A stretch of DNA of 64,000 bases, from NCBI RefSeq assembly GCF_965196975.1, contig NZ_OZ239981.1, forward strand, positions 5,580,001 through 5,644,000, read 5' to 3'. Made by a program: the position numbers and the translations under genes. Each line of letters begins with the position of its first letter. Position 1 is the stretch's first letter. This DNA comes from Endozoicomonas sp965196975 (GTDB lineage: Bacteria; Pseudomonadota; Gammaproteobacteria; Pseudomonadales; Endozoicomonadaceae). Shown piece by piece: positions 36,774-45,916 of this stretch. The notes beneath the pieces are model-generated. The model worked only from the letters and a program-made list of their open reading frames with translations, ran no database searches and was not told the DNA's origin.

Positions 36774-37829
36774 TCACCCACTCTTCTGATGAATCTGCCC
36801 CCCTGGCTCAGGAACCATGAAATTGACCTTTTTATGCTGGTCTTCTCCCAGAAGTGCCTTTAAGCGATTACTGGCTGTATCCTGTCCATCATCCCCCAAA
36901 TTAAATGTACCAAAATGGATGGCCATACTCTGGCGTGGCTGGAGAGCATAATGTGCCTCTAATGCGTCATCCGGTGACAGATGGTTATCTTTCATAAACC
37001 AGCGAGGCAGATAGGCTCCAATGGGTAAAAGCGCAAGATCAACAGAGCCGAAACGCTTCTGAATCTGCGCAAAGTGTGGCCCCATGCCAGTATCACCGGC
37101 AAAGAAAACCCGGGAATGCTGATCAGCAATCAGATATCCCTGCCAGAGCGTTCGATTATGATCAATACGGGTACGTGTCGACCAGTGCTGTGCGGGGGTA
37201 CCAGTAATAACAACACCGCCTTCAAGGGTATAATCCTGCCACCAATCCAGCTCAACAACCTGAGTCAGCCCTTCACTCTCTAATAGCTTCCGATTACCCA
37301 GTCCCACAATAAATACGGGTTGAGAGTGCGTTTCCAGTTGCTTCAGCGTTGCCAGATCCAAGTGATCATAATGATTATGAGATATCACTACAGCATCAAT
37401 AGGTGGTAACTCATCCATATTTATAGCAGGCGGGTGGTAGCGCTTTGGCCCTATAAATGAGACAGGACTGACACGTTCCGACCATACCGGATCGGTCAGA
37501 ATATTCTTCCCGCCAATCTGGACAAGAACCGTCGCGTGATTGATGAATGTTGCCAGAACACCATGATTGTTTCGAACAGGCACCTGAACTGAGGCTTTCT
37601 GCTCTATCTGCTGCCAGGCATCCTCAGGCTGGTCACGATTAAAACGCCATTTCAAAAGATCCATCACCGTTTTATCGTGGGTTCTGACCTGATTATGGAA
37701 TTGTTCACCATCAAAGTGGTCAGACTCTGGGCCGTTGTAGCCTCCCGATGAGCATGCGACCAAAAACATACCCATAATAACTATTCCCATCAGGCTAGAC
37801 GTACCAGCCCAGGTAGTTTTTCTTATCAT
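36774..37829 (-). CDS. Metallo-beta-lactamase-fold lipoprotein (RomA/NAPE-PLD-like)
   Basis: 351 residues. The signal ends at lipobox LVAC, so the protein is a lipoprotein. The zinc site VVISHNHYDHLDLATLKQ (HxHxDH), FAGDTGMGPHF and the late AIHFGTFN are those of the NAPE-PLD/RomA group of metallo-hydrolases. PPAINMDELPPIDAVV is also typical. Members hydrolyse phosphodiesters or lipids; the true substrate here is unknown. Alone on its strand. Confidence 0.85.
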   Translation of the reverse strand: MIRKTTWAGTSSLMGIVIMGMFLVACSSGGYNGPESDHFDGEQFHNQVRTHDKTVMDLLKWRFNRDQPEDAWQQIEQKASVQVPVRNNHGVLATFINHATVLVQIGGKNILTDPVWSERVSPVSFIGPKRYHPPAINMDELPPIDAVVISHNHYDHLDLATLKQLETHSQPVFIVGLGNRKLLESEGLTQVVELDWWQDYTLEGGVVITGTPAQHWSTRTRIDHNRTLWQGYLIADQHSRVFFAGDTGMGPHFAQIQKRFGSVDLALLPIGAYLPRWFMKDNHLSPDDALEAHYALQPRQSMAIHFGTFNLGDDGQDTASNRLKALLGEDQHKKVNFMVPEPGGQIHQKSG

Positions 37830-38070
37830 AATCAGCCCTTAATAAAAGTGCGGAGTTAAGCATATCAACAGCAAAGCTTCCCTGACACATCTTTGAAAAA
37901 ATGACCCGCTGCCAGTAAAACAAATAACCATCTGTTTATTCTGGTAAAAGTCACTATTTAAGAAACTACCAATGCTGCTCCGCTCTAACTTTTTCCCTAA
38001 AAAAAAAACGTATCGTCAAAACCATTGCTAGATTAATAAAAAGTGCAATATATCTGACAGGGAGGTCGTT

Positions 38071-38364
38071 ATGGCTATTTATAAGTTATATCCTGTGGAT
38101 CACGCCCCCATGAAGTGGCAAAGCAGCCGCTATCGCGGAGAGGCTATTGTCAGAGCGGAGAACGAGGAACACGCCCGCCTGCTTGGTACCAACGAGTTCT
38201 ACATCACCCGCTCCCCCCGCCCAGGAAAGAAAAAAACCAGCCCATGGGAAGACCCTCACACCTTACTGTGCCAGCCATTGAATAACGCAGGTTATGATGA
38301 ACAGGGGCCAGAACAGGTATTAAGCCCATTGCTTACCAAACCGAACCGAAGAAAAAAGGCATAA
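38071..38364 (+). CDS. Hypothetical 97-residue protein
   Basis: Not recognised. Begins MAIYKLYPVDHAPMKWQSSRY and contains AIVRAENEEHARLLGTNEF, resembling small proteins that carry one beta-alpha-beta unit. The C-terminus is basic (KPNRRKKA). No signal or TM. GGGAGGTCGTT before the ATG is a good ribosome site, supporting translation. Confidence 0.65.
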   Translation: MAIYKLYPVDHAPMKWQSSRYRGEAIVRAENEEHARLLGTNEFYITRSPRPGKKKTSPWEDPHTLLCQPLNNAGYDEQGPEQVLSPLLTKPNRRKKA

Positions 38365-38585
38365 TTTCAGAAAATCGTGCCTTTTTATTACTCTATCATC
38401 GACTTATCCCCTCTTATGGAGGGGGTACTGTGCCTTTTGCTAGTCTTAGGTTAGGACAGCCTTTTTTTACCTTTTCTATGTGGGCGAGAGCCCGAACTTA
38501 AAAGAAGATATGTCGTAGATGGCTTAATGATTAACGGCTGAAAGGGTTTAGCTGTTGCCCTGGGTCCCACAACCTGAGGTTACCT

Positions 38586-38975
38586 ATGGAGTTTTCCGGT
38601 AAACAGATACTGATAGCTGAAGACAATATGGCCAACCAGTTTGTCATCAAGCAACTGTTGAAAAAAATCGACATCACCCCCGAGTTTGCTAAAAATGGTC
38701 AGGAAGCCATTGATATGTATAAAAGCAAACACTCAGAATGGGACCTGGTATTTATGGACTGTAAAATGCCCGTAATCGATGGCTATGAGGCCACAGAAAC
38801 TATCCGTCAGTTTGAGCAGGATAACGGGCTAGATAAAGGCATTATCGTCGGGCTCAGTGCCAACGCTTTTACCGGATCAACAAATGAAGCCATCACGAGT
38901 GGCATGGATGATTATCTGACCAAACCTATCGATCGGGATAAGTTGATGCAGTTACTGAAACAGTACCTGCAATAA
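38586..38975 (+). CDS. Stand-alone CheY-like response regulator receiver
   Basis: 129 residues, receiver domain only. ILIAEDN holds the acidic pocket, LVFMDCKMPVIDGYEA the phospho-acceptor Asp, GLSANAF the Ser/Thr switch and YLTKPID the conserved Lys. The sequence is closest to receiver domains of hybrid histidine kinases, so it may have separated from one. No kinase is in the window. A 220-bp leader precedes it and contains a GC-rich hairpin near 38408-38427. Confidence 0.9.
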   Translation: MEFSGKQILIAEDNMANQFVIKQLLKKIDITPEFAKNGQEAIDMYKSKHSEWDLVFMDCKMPVIDGYEATETIRQFEQDNGLDKGIIVGLSANAFTGSTNEAITSGMDDYLTKPIDRDKLMQLLKQYLQ

Positions 38976-39002
38976 ATATTCAGAGACAAATTGCCAACCA
39001 AT

Positions 39003-39038
39003 AAAAAAGGCAGTGCTGTAAAGCACTGCCTTTTTTTA
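39003..39038. terminator. Bidirectional terminator between response regulator and cold-shock gene
   Basis: AAGGCAGTGCT / AGCACTGCCTT with loop GTAA and T/A runs on both sides. Suits both convergent genes. Confidence 0.92.
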
Positions 39039-39070
39039 AAGGTCACAGACTGAAACTGAGTAGAATCGTC

Positions 39071-39280
39071 TTACAGAGGACGAATTTCTTCAGCCTGCAG
39101 GCCTTTCTGGCCCTGAGTTACACGAAACTCAACACGCTGACCTTCAGTCAGAGTTTTGAAGCCTTCAGTAGCGATCTGACGGAAGTGGGCAAACACGTCT
39201 GGTCCACCGTTTTCCTGACTGATAAAACCAAAACCTTTCTCGTCGTTAAACCACTTAACGGTTCCTTTAGAGGTAGACAT
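39071..39280 (-). CDS. CspA-family cold-shock protein
   Basis: 69 residues from the second of two adjacent ATGs (MSTSKGTVKWFNDEKGFGFI), the standard length. AGGAT is spaced correctly only for this ATG. RNP1 GFGFI and RNP2 VFAHF are intact. Single-stranded RNA/DNA chaperone. An upstream in-frame reading to 39325 is not needed. Confidence 0.95.
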   Translation of the reverse strand: MSTSKGTVKWFNDEKGFGFISQENGGPDVFAHFRQIATEGFKTLTEGQRVEFRVTQGQKGLQAEEIRPL

Positions 39281-39842
39281 ACTCATATCCTGATATTCAA
39301 ATAACATGGGTGGCTCTGCAGGCAAAGCCGTTTAGCTAGAAGTTTTATTTTTGTTTATGAAGGATATGTAGGGAGACTACGCTCGGAACATCAAATCTTT
39401 TCATAAAAAAACTAATATCACTTTTAACGATGCCTATCATACAGACTCCTGCAGGAAAACTCATCAGTGATTACCTTATCTTGAAATATTTCATGCCTTC
39501 ATGACCTAAGTAATAGTGCGTATTCATAGCATGAACCTAAGGGATTTCAGATACAGCTGATCTTCTGTTTCCCTGAGCCTGACAAGACCTCATCGAAAGC
39601 ACCTTCCACCTTCAACTCTCATGACCACTAGCTGATGCATTAGAGTTCTCTATCCACCACTCAACAGACTTCCTCGTTCCACCAGCATGATAACCAACAG
39701 CTCTTTTGTCTGATGGACAACCTTCAACATATCATTGCTTTTCTGGATAGCCAGCCAAGAAAAATGTTCGATAAGTTTCAAGCAGGCTACTACTGCATCC
39801 AATATAATTCGAGCGCGATCACATCCATAAAACTCAAATACA
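39281..39842. other. Long leader/gap between cold-shock gene and IPK-like gene
   Basis: 562 bp with no convincing frame. cspA-type genes usually carry a long 5' leader, so part of this is probably transcribed leftward. No other structure is clear. Confidence 0.5.
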
Positions 39843-40763
39843 ATGCACTATCTAAATTGCCTGAGTTGCCTTAATTGCTTTAAGCCGGCCAGTGAAAGTT
39901 ATCCGCCATTGACCGAAGACTCCTCCGGGGTGTTCAAAGACAAAGAAGTAAGAAGAGTTAACTGTACCCCATTTCTGCTCCAGACAGCAGCAGGGCACCC
40001 TGATACTTTTATAATGCTTTCAGAAAATTACATCTTAAAAACGTGCAAGCCACGGGAACTGGTCAATTATTCAGGTCGACGTTCGAATGGTCTGAATGAT
40101 GTTCTTCCTCCGTATTTGCCCCATGACAGCATAGAGTCTCTGGAGCCCATGGAAAGAGAACGGTTTAATACCTTTATATCGTCATCACAGAAACCCTTTG
40201 TCATTCTGGAAAACCTCAGGCAGGGACTCAGGCAGGACATGCTGCTTGAACTGGATATTAAGGTTGGGTTTAGAACCGCATCCAGAAAAGAGTTAATGAT
40301 GCAAAGCCACCCATTCCCCTGGCTAAAAAGGGAAAAACATAGATTTCTTGATTATTTATACAGATCCAACATACAGGGTTGGCGAATTGAGAGTATGACC
40401 ATAGCAGGGAATAAACTAACGCATTCCAAACTGCTTCTTTCTCATAGATCAAAACACTTTCTTCAATTGTTCATGAGTAAATTATCACCTGAAAAGCAAA
40501 AGCTAATTCTACTAAAGATCAAAGAAATAACTGAGAAGCTACACAGCTATCCCAGAGAGCTTATAGGCCCAAGCATACTAATTTTGACAGACTCAACCAA
40601 AGCCAGTCATTGCAAAGTGCATATTATTGATCCTGCCCATGACTATCATCGAAAAAAACAATACCTACAGCACCCGGAAGTCGCCATCGCAACTAGTCAG
40701 TTTCATGGAACTGTCGAATCTCTGGTAAAAAAGAAATTCAGTGGTGAAACCGCTCCACTATAA
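39843..40763 (+). CDS. Inositol-polyphosphate-kinase-like protein (IPK family)
   Basis: 306 residues matching the layout of eukaryotic IPMK/IP3K/IP6K kinases. GHPDTFIML is followed by YILKTCKPREL (ATP-lysine strand, K66), LPPYLP, PFVILENLRQGL (about 119-129; the family reads ivLEnLt.gf), LDIKVGFRTAS (about 137-147; the D-x-K-x-G of the inositol-binding PxxxDxKxG motif), GPSILIL (about 242-248; SSLL-type strand) and HIIDPAHDYH (about 260-269; IDFAH metal motif). The Pro of the first motif is replaced. No signal peptide. In the family these residues phosphorylate inositol phosphates. Activity, substrate and whether the protein acts inside a host are unknown. Rare in bacteria, so gene transfer from a eukaryote is possible. 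Confidence 0.7.
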   Translation: MHYLNCLSCLNCFKPASESYPPLTEDSSGVFKDKEVRRVNCTPFLLQTAAGHPDTFIMLSENYILKTCKPRELVNYSGRRSNGLNDVLPPYLPHDSIESLEPMERERFNTFISSSQKPFVILENLRQGLRQDMLLELDIKVGFRTASRKELMMQSHPFPWLKREKHRFLDYLYRSNIQGWRIESMTIAGNKLTHSKLLLSHRSKHFLQLFMSKLSPEKQKLILLKIKEITEKLHSYPRELIGPSILILTDSTKASHCKVHIIDPAHDYHRKKQYLQHPEVAIATSQFHGTVESLVKKKFSGETAPL

Positions 40764-41007
40764 AAGTGGATAATTTGACTTCAAAACAGAAAGAGAAATC
40801 AATAAAGGTTAAGAAAACAAACTTTTTATATCTTTTTATAATATTCGAAAAACCTTATAGATTCTTTCCTAATACCGTATTTACTGCGGGTAACTTGAAC
40901 GGTAAAACAGAGATGAGCAGGCTCTGAGAAGATTACCCTTAATCATTACCTTCTACAGGCCTGTTGCGTAAGAAATGCGGATACCTCTATCGCTATGGAG
41001 TAGCACA

Positions 41008-41193
41008 ATGAACGAAATAAGAATAATGCTTGAGCTGGCTATCAATAACTACAAGGATCAATTTGAAAGAGCAGAAGACTTGAATACCCTCTACCAAAAC
41101 GCTACCGACGCTGAAAGGGTTATCATTGATAAAGTGATCAAACTCATTGGTTCCGAATCCCTTCCCAGAATCTGGGCTTTTCTTAACCGCTGA
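41008..41193 (+). CDS. Small hypothetical protein (61 residues)
   Basis: Begins MNEIRIMLELAINNYKDQFERAEDL; helical, acidic, no signal. GGAG eight bases upstream of ATG 41008 supports this start over an in-frame one at 40975. Followed by a long GC-rich hairpin (41207-41240). Not recognised. Confidence 0.55.
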   Translation: MNEIRIMLELAINNYKDQFERAEDLNTLYQNATDAERVIIDKVIKLIGSESLPRIWAFLNR

Positions 41194-41206
41194 ACTTCTT
41201 TAATAC

Positions 41207-41240
41207 ACGCTCCCAACAGTCAACGTTGTTCAGGGAGCGT
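41207..41240 (+). terminator. Hairpin after small hypothetical gene
   Basis: ACGCTCCC / GGGAGCGT arms with an inner AACA..TGTT pairing. No T run follows, so termination would be weak or Rho-assisted. Confidence 0.5.
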
Positions 41241-41302
41241 ACATACCACAGTCGTTTATCTATTCCCGATCTGCGCTCACTATTTTTCAGACATTGTCTC
41301 TT

Positions 41303-42420
41303 ATAGGACTTTCGCATTGACAGGCAGCTGTAAAAATTGCTAGATCAGCAAAAAATAGCGGATGTCGTCGTGCGTAGAAAGATAACAAGACCTACAACAG
41401 CTGGGTGTGATTTGCCGAAATATACAGGGTTTCTATTGTGTGAGCCGAAATCAGCAACCTGTACTCGCCTTAGTGAGATCGGAGATATGTCACACCACAG
41501 CGTTAACCGTTTTCTACAACGTGAAGACTTTGCTCCCAATGACCTTTTCATGGAAGTAGCCGCAAGGCTGATTCTTGATGGGGGCACGCTATCGGTTGAT
41601 GATACGGTGCTGGATAAGCCGTACAGTAACTACACGGCATTCATCGGCTATCATTACTCGGGCAAGCATCATAAAGCCGTCAAGGGCATTAATCTCATAA
41701 CGCTCTATTACACCGATATCAAAGGCTATAGCCTTCCTGTCAATTTCCGTATCTATGACTCTGCGGACGGAAAGTCCAAAAATGATTATTTTCTCGAGAT
41801 GCTGAAAGAAGTACTTGTATGGGGCTTACGACCTGCATTTGTTACGGGGGATTCCTGGTATAGCAGTGCCGCAAACCTGAAGACTGTGAAAAACAACGGT
41901 CTGGGTTTTATGTTTGCCGTTAAAAGCAACCGTACTGTTTCTATCCAAAAGGGTGACTACCAACAAGTGCAGAGCCTGGAGATTCCTGAAGAGGGAATAA
42001 CCGTTTGGCTACGTAATTTTGGTTCTGTGCGTTTGTACCGGACGCGGCTAAAAAACGAGCTGCGCCATTACGTCGTCTACACACCCCATGCTGGATCAGA
42101 GGTATCACCACAGGTAGGCTTTAATGAACTTCACCTGCACCATTGGGCGATCGAAGAGTATCACCGGGCGCTGAAACAACTCTGCAGTATTGAGCGCTTT
42201 CAGGTGAGAGGAAAGCAGCAGGTCAGGAACCATATTTTTGCCTCTATCTTTGGGTATGCCTGCCTTCAGGCCAAGAAAGTATCTGAATCTCTCAGTAGCA
42301 TCTATCGCGTTAAGAATGATGCGCTCAAGGATGCTATTTGGGACTTCATTAAGAGCTTCTCTGATGGTAAAGACTGGCTGAGACCATCTTTTATCAGAGC
42401 TGTCAATGCGTAAGTTCTAT
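41303..42420 (+). mobile_element. IS701/IS4-like insertion sequence (1118 bp)
   Basis: Imperfect terminal repeats ATAGGACTTTCGCATTGAC (left) and ATAGAACTTACGCATTGAC (right, inverse) differ at two positions. CTT flanks both ends, so the target duplication is CTT or the boundary is off by one base (CTTA-type 4-bp duplication). Only one copy is in the window. Confidence 0.75.
41337..42413 (+). CDS. DDE transposase, IS701/IS4-like
   Basis: 358 residues from TTG 41337. DLPKYTGFLLCEPKSATCTRL, SVDDTVLDKPYS (first Asp), VTGDSWYSSAANL (second Asp) and HHWAIEEYHRALKQLCSIERFQVR (catalytic Glu in the YREXK-like segment) are typical of this DDE group. The TTG start is odd but family alignment needs the N-terminal residues. 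The frame is intact. Confidence 0.82.
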   Translation: MLDQQKIADVVVRRKITRPTTAGCDLPKYTGFLLCEPKSATCTRLSEIGDMSHHSVNRFLQREDFAPNDLFMEVAARLILDGGTLSVDDTVLDKPYSNYTAFIGYHYSGKHHKAVKGINLITLYYTDIKGYSLPVNFRIYDSADGKSKNDYFLEMLKEVLVWGLRPAFVTGDSWYSSAANLKTVKNNGLGFMFAVKSNRTVSIQKGDYQQVQSLEIPEEGITVWLRNFGSVRLYRTRLKNELRHYVVYTPHAGSEVSPQVGFNELHLHHWAIEEYHRALKQLCSIERFQVRGKQQVRNHIFASIFGYACLQAKKVSESLSSIYRVKNDALKDAIWDFIKSFSDGKDWLRPSFIRAVNA

Positions 42421-42564
42421 CTTAGTACATATACCGATCATTCCTTGAGCAGAGACTGGTATAGTGTGAGGCCTGCATCAGAGCATAAACTCGAAATTTG
42501 ATCAAAAAATAATCAATTTTAACAGCGCCACATGAATTCATGCTCTCAATGATCACCTAACGGT

Positions 42565-42585
42565 TTATCCACAAGATTGTCCACA
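42565..42585 (+). promoter_or_regulatory. Two DnaA-box-like sites upstream of a winged-helix gene
   Basis: TTATCCACA (42565-42573) and TTGTCCACA (42577-42585) in the same direction, 12 bp apart. A third box TTATCCACA lies at 42890-42898 inside the gene. Could bind DnaA and regulate the gene, or be chance. Confidence 0.4.
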
Positions 42586-42600
42586 TAAATTCTGGATGGT

Positions 42601-42966
42601 TTGTTATGGATAATCAGCAAAGCAACACGACAACAGGCAGCTTTTCTTCAGGTATTTTATGCAATGACCGCACAGTTGATTGACAATCTAGCCAGGCTGG
42701 AAAAATACATCAGTATTTCCCACAACTACAACATTACCATGGGACAACTGGTTATCCTCTTGATTTTAAAAGATTCCCCCATGCGTCTGGAGGAGCTGTG
42801 TGAACGAACCGGTTTTGGTCCGGATAAGGTAAGGGACTTACTGAGGATGCTGGTTCTTCCCTCAGGAAAGAACAAGAAAGCCATAGGCTTTATCCACAAG
42901 CCAGTTGCACAGGAGCGATATGTGTTAACAGAAACCGGGCGTGGGTGGATAAGTGAGTTGTTATAA
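42601..42966 (+). CDS. Winged-helix (MarR-like) DNA-binding protein
   Basis: Up to 121 residues (TTG 42601) or about 100 from ATG 42664 (MTAQLIDNLARLEKYIS). ITMGQLVILLIL.DSPMRLEELCERTGFGPDKVRDLLRML is the helix-turn-helix, followed by a wing with YVLTETGRGWISEL, as in MarR-type regulators. No neighbour reveals a target. Start uncertain because neither has a good ribosome site. Confidence 0.6.
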   Translation: MLWIISKATRQQAAFLQVFYAMTAQLIDNLARLEKYISISHNYNITMGQLVILLILKDSPMRLEELCERTGFGPDKVRDLLRMLVLPSGKNKKAIGFIHKPVAQERYVLTETGRGWISELL

Positions 42967-43160
42967 AGTGGAGTTATGCCTGTTGATCACAAAACCAGGG
43001 TTGGATAGTCTTAATTTTTGATGAAATGCAAGACTAAAGATAGCCTTCTGCTGTTATAAGCAGCGTTGAGATTAACGTGCTCAGCACCTGCACGATATCC
43101 GCCCCCCAATCGCTGTCAACTATCCAGCTCTATGAAATCACACCCCATTGGTAATGTGTA

Positions 43161-44177
43161 ATGGCCCCAAAGAAAAATCAGCCAGTGCAGAAGAAAGAAG
43201 GCCTACACCCTCGTAACCTTCATAATCAGCGTTATGATTTTGATGCGTTGATAGTAAGCTGCCCCGGCTTATCCCCATTTGTGGCCAACAATCAATTTGG
43301 TGATCTGTCGGTTGATTTTTCCGATCCTGCTGCGGTAAAAATGCTGAATAAAGCCTTATTACACCATTTTTATAAGGTCGAGAACTGGGATATTCCACCA
43401 GGTTACTTGTGCCCACCGATTCCCGGTCGCGCTGACTATATTCACTATATGGCTGATTTATTAGCCGCCTCTAACAAAGGGGTTATTCCTCAAGGCAAGC
43501 ATATTCGTGGCCTGGACATTGGCATGGGTGCTAATTGCGTTTATCCGATCATTGGTCATCGAACTTATGGCTGGCGTTTTACAGGCTCAGATATTGATGC
43601 ATTATCAGTAAAGTCATCAACACTGATTGTTGAGTCTAACCGTTCATTGACCGGCGCTATTCAGTGCCGACTGCAGAAAAACCCAGATAATATTTTTATC
43701 GGGATAATAAGCGATCACGATGTCTTTGATTTCACCCTATGTAACCCTCCATTCCATGCGTCATTAGAAGAGGCAACTGCAGGATCTGAACGCAAGGTTC
43801 ACAATCTAAGGGCCAATGCCAGTAAAAAAGGCAGCGGCAGGAATAGAGGTCTTTCCTCAAAAAATCATGCCATTAAGCCCGTTTTGAACTTCGGTGGTCA
43901 AAAAGCAGAGCTCTGGTGCCCTGGTGGTGAGGCTGAATTTATTCAGCGAATGATTGCCGAAAGCTCAGCAAAGCCTGAAAATTGCTTCTGGTTTTCAACT
44001 CTTGTGTTTAAGCAGGAAAACTTGCCAGCACTGTATAAATCTCTCAGGCAAGTGAATGCCGTTGATGTCCGAACGATTAAAATGGTGCAGGGGCAAAAGC
44101 TGACTCGTATTGTGGCATGGACATTTCTATCGGAAGAACAGCAAATACAATGGAGAGTAAAGCGTTGGGGGATGTAA
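43161..44177 (+). CDS. rlmF: 23S rRNA (adenine-1618 N6)-methyltransferase
   Basis: 338 residues. LHPRNLHNQRYDFDALI, NWDIPPGYLCPPIPGRADYIHYMADLL, the SAM site GLDIGMGANCVYPIIG and the catalytic FTLCNPPFHASLEEA are RlmF signatures. Modifies A1618 of 23S rRNA. Isolated gene. Confidence 0.96.
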   Translation: MAPKKNQPVQKKEGLHPRNLHNQRYDFDALIVSCPGLSPFVANNQFGDLSVDFSDPAAVKMLNKALLHHFYKVENWDIPPGYLCPPIPGRADYIHYMADLLAASNKGVIPQGKHIRGLDIGMGANCVYPIIGHRTYGWRFTGSDIDALSVKSSTLIVESNRSLTGAIQCRLQKNPDNIFIGIISDHDVFDFTLCNPPFHASLEEATAGSERKVHNLRANASKKGSGRNRGLSSKNHAIKPVLNFGGQKAELWCPGGEAEFIQRMIAESSAKPENCFWFSTLVFKQENLPALYKSLRQVNAVDVRTIKMVQGQKLTRIVAWTFLSEEQQIQWRVKRWGM

Positions 44178-44252
44178 ACATTAAGCACTGACGCCCTGTT
44201 TGCATGAGTAATCGATGGAGCCACAAATACTACGAAGAAGAGCTTTTCTATT

Positions 44253-44288
44253 CCTTTGTGCTCTTTGTGAGCTCTGTGGTTCAAAAAA
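44253..44288 (-). repeat. CCACAAAG-type dispersed intergenic repeat, copy 1
   Basis: On the minus strand: TTTTTTGAACCACAGAGC continuing TCACAAAGAGCACAAAG. A relative lies at 56836-56870 (TTTTAACCACAAAGAACACG...). Short repeats of this type are common in bacterial intergenic DNA. Confidence 0.5.
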
Positions 44289-44407
44289 GAATCCCCACAG
44301 CATGCTCAGGCTCCCAGAATGGATTAATGGGTCAGAGGCAAGTATTGACTCTACTGGCATTGCCCCTTCATAAGCATTTATGGGAGCCCTTAATATCTGC
44401 CCTGAGA

Positions 44408-45220
44408 CTATCGGCTCAACTCAGCCACCGTATCGGCAAAGATACCCATAAAGTCAGTCGCTTCCCGCTCCGTCTGTCCGCCATTGTTCAGGAATGCCTT
44501 GAAAATGGTCTGCGACTTTTCCTCTCTGGCACGATCCAGAAAGTATTTAAGCTCCAGCTCCACACCCGCCTCTTCATCAAGAATAGACGTCGCCACAATA
44601 GCCTTATACATGGCGATATCACGAAGATCGAGGCCATTAATGATGGCAAGCTGATCATTAAGAAAACGATCCATCTCCGCTTTGGGTACATATTTGGTAA
44701 TAATATTTAAACGCTCAGCTTCCTGAGCAGAGTGATCACGCCCGGTTAATAATGACTGCAGCGCTTTACTGCGCCCCATACGACGGGCGTATTGCACACC
44801 ACCCTGCCCGCCGGTGGGAATATTGACGCCGATTTCCGGCTGGGCAAAGACGGCATTCTCAGTACCAAACGACAGGTCACAGGCCATAACAAACTCATCG
44901 CCACCACCGCGTGCACACCCATCCACAATGGCAATGGAAAGCGGCTTAAGCTGTTTCAGTCTCTTGATCATCTGGCTGAATGCCATGCAGCCTGCCTGCC
45001 CATCCGAAGTACCATTAATAAGATTCAAGTCAAAATGGGCAGAGAAGAACAGGGGGTTTGCAGATTTGAAGATCACGACTTTTGTGTCCGGATCCTTATC
45101 CACAGAAGCAAGGAACTGGTTGATCTCATTGATCAGGTCAATGGTGAGCACATTGGCAGGCGGGTTATTCAATACAGCAGTGGTAACACCAGTTTCTTTT
45201 GCAATATCTAATACGCTCAT
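44408..45220 (-). CDS. Enoyl-CoA hydratase/isomerase (crotonase) family protein
   Basis: 270 residues. LNNPPANVLTIDLI, ANPLFFSAHFDLN (oxyanion-hole strand), IVDGCARGGGDEFVMACDLSFGTE and FAQPEIGVNIPTGGQGGVQYARRMG are crotonase signatures. The catalytic Glu position near the FAQPEIG segment is present. Likely acts on an acyl-CoA. AGAGGAATTC precedes the ATG. Confidence 0.9.
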   Translation of the reverse strand: MSVLDIAKETGVTTAVLNNPPANVLTIDLINEINQFLASVDKDPDTKVVIFKSANPLFFSAHFDLNLINGTSDGQAGCMAFSQMIKRLKQLKPLSIAIVDGCARGGGDEFVMACDLSFGTENAVFAQPEIGVNIPTGGQGGVQYARRMGRSKALQSLLTGRDHSAQEAERLNIITKYVPKAEMDRFLNDQLAIINGLDLRDIAMYKAIVATSILDEEAGVELELKYFLDRAREEKSQTIFKAFLNNGGQTEREATDFMGIFADTVAELSR

Positions 45221-45398
45221 CGAGACGAATTCCTCTAGGGATCGTGCTTAATGTGGATATTTTTACCAAACAGGTGTCATGTACTATAGACCATCCCCAA
45301 AAAGGCCTTCCTACTGCATTGAGTTATAAACATACCTGATCACCCGTTACTTCGGGCGCCGTATTAAATTACTCTTAGTTCAGGAACATATCTGATCA

Positions 45399-45791
45399 TC
45401 ATTCAGGAGCAATAATGATAGGCTCATTGCCAGGATACTTTTGCTGCTTAAAGCTTTTGATAAAAGCATCCTGAAGCTCTTCACTAAGACAGAACTGATC
45501 CTCCTCTGGATAGACTACAAAGCTCGTAGCAGGATCACTTTCACAACTAATCACAACGGAGTGAATACCAGGGGATGAAAAACAGCGTTTCTCTGGATTA
45601 TCAGGATCGGGCTTAACAATCTCCTGAACACAGGGCTCTACTTTCAAAGTGATAGAAAAAGATCCACGGGATGTAGCTCCCGGAGTCCCCTGCCTTACCT
45701 CCCCACGAATAGCTGGCTCCACAAAATAAAGGGCAACACCTAAAACAAGAATTAAAAACCATGAATATTTTTTGATGTTATAAATATACAT
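45399..45791 (-). CDS. Small exported/anchored hypothetical protein
   Basis: 130 residues. N-terminal hydrophobic helix (SWFLILVLGVALYFV) with positive residues before it; then a polar region with four Cys (PCVQE, RCFSS, SCESD, FCLSE) that could form disulphides. Good ribosome site (AAAAGGACTTTAT). Not recognised. Possibly periplasmic. Confidence 0.65.
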   Translation of the reverse strand: MYIYNIKKYSWFLILVLGVALYFVEPAIRGEVRQGTPGATSRGSFSITLKVEPCVQEIVKPDPDNPEKRCFSSPGIHSVVISCESDPATSFVVYPEEDQFCLSEELQDAFIKSFKQQKYPGNEPIIIAPE

Positions 45792-45916
45792 AAAGTCCTT
45801 TTGTTATCATTTGGATAACTCAACATGGCTTAAATGCCACATTGCACACCTCACCCACTCTGCATTGACAAAACAACACAGTCAAGGTTGTGAGGTAGAC
45901 CTCAGACATATGCATC

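Noticed and set aside
44204..44710. Plus-strand open frame over the crotonase gene
   Set aside because: It lies mostly antisense to a well-conserved enoyl-CoA hydratase gene and has no recognisable domain.
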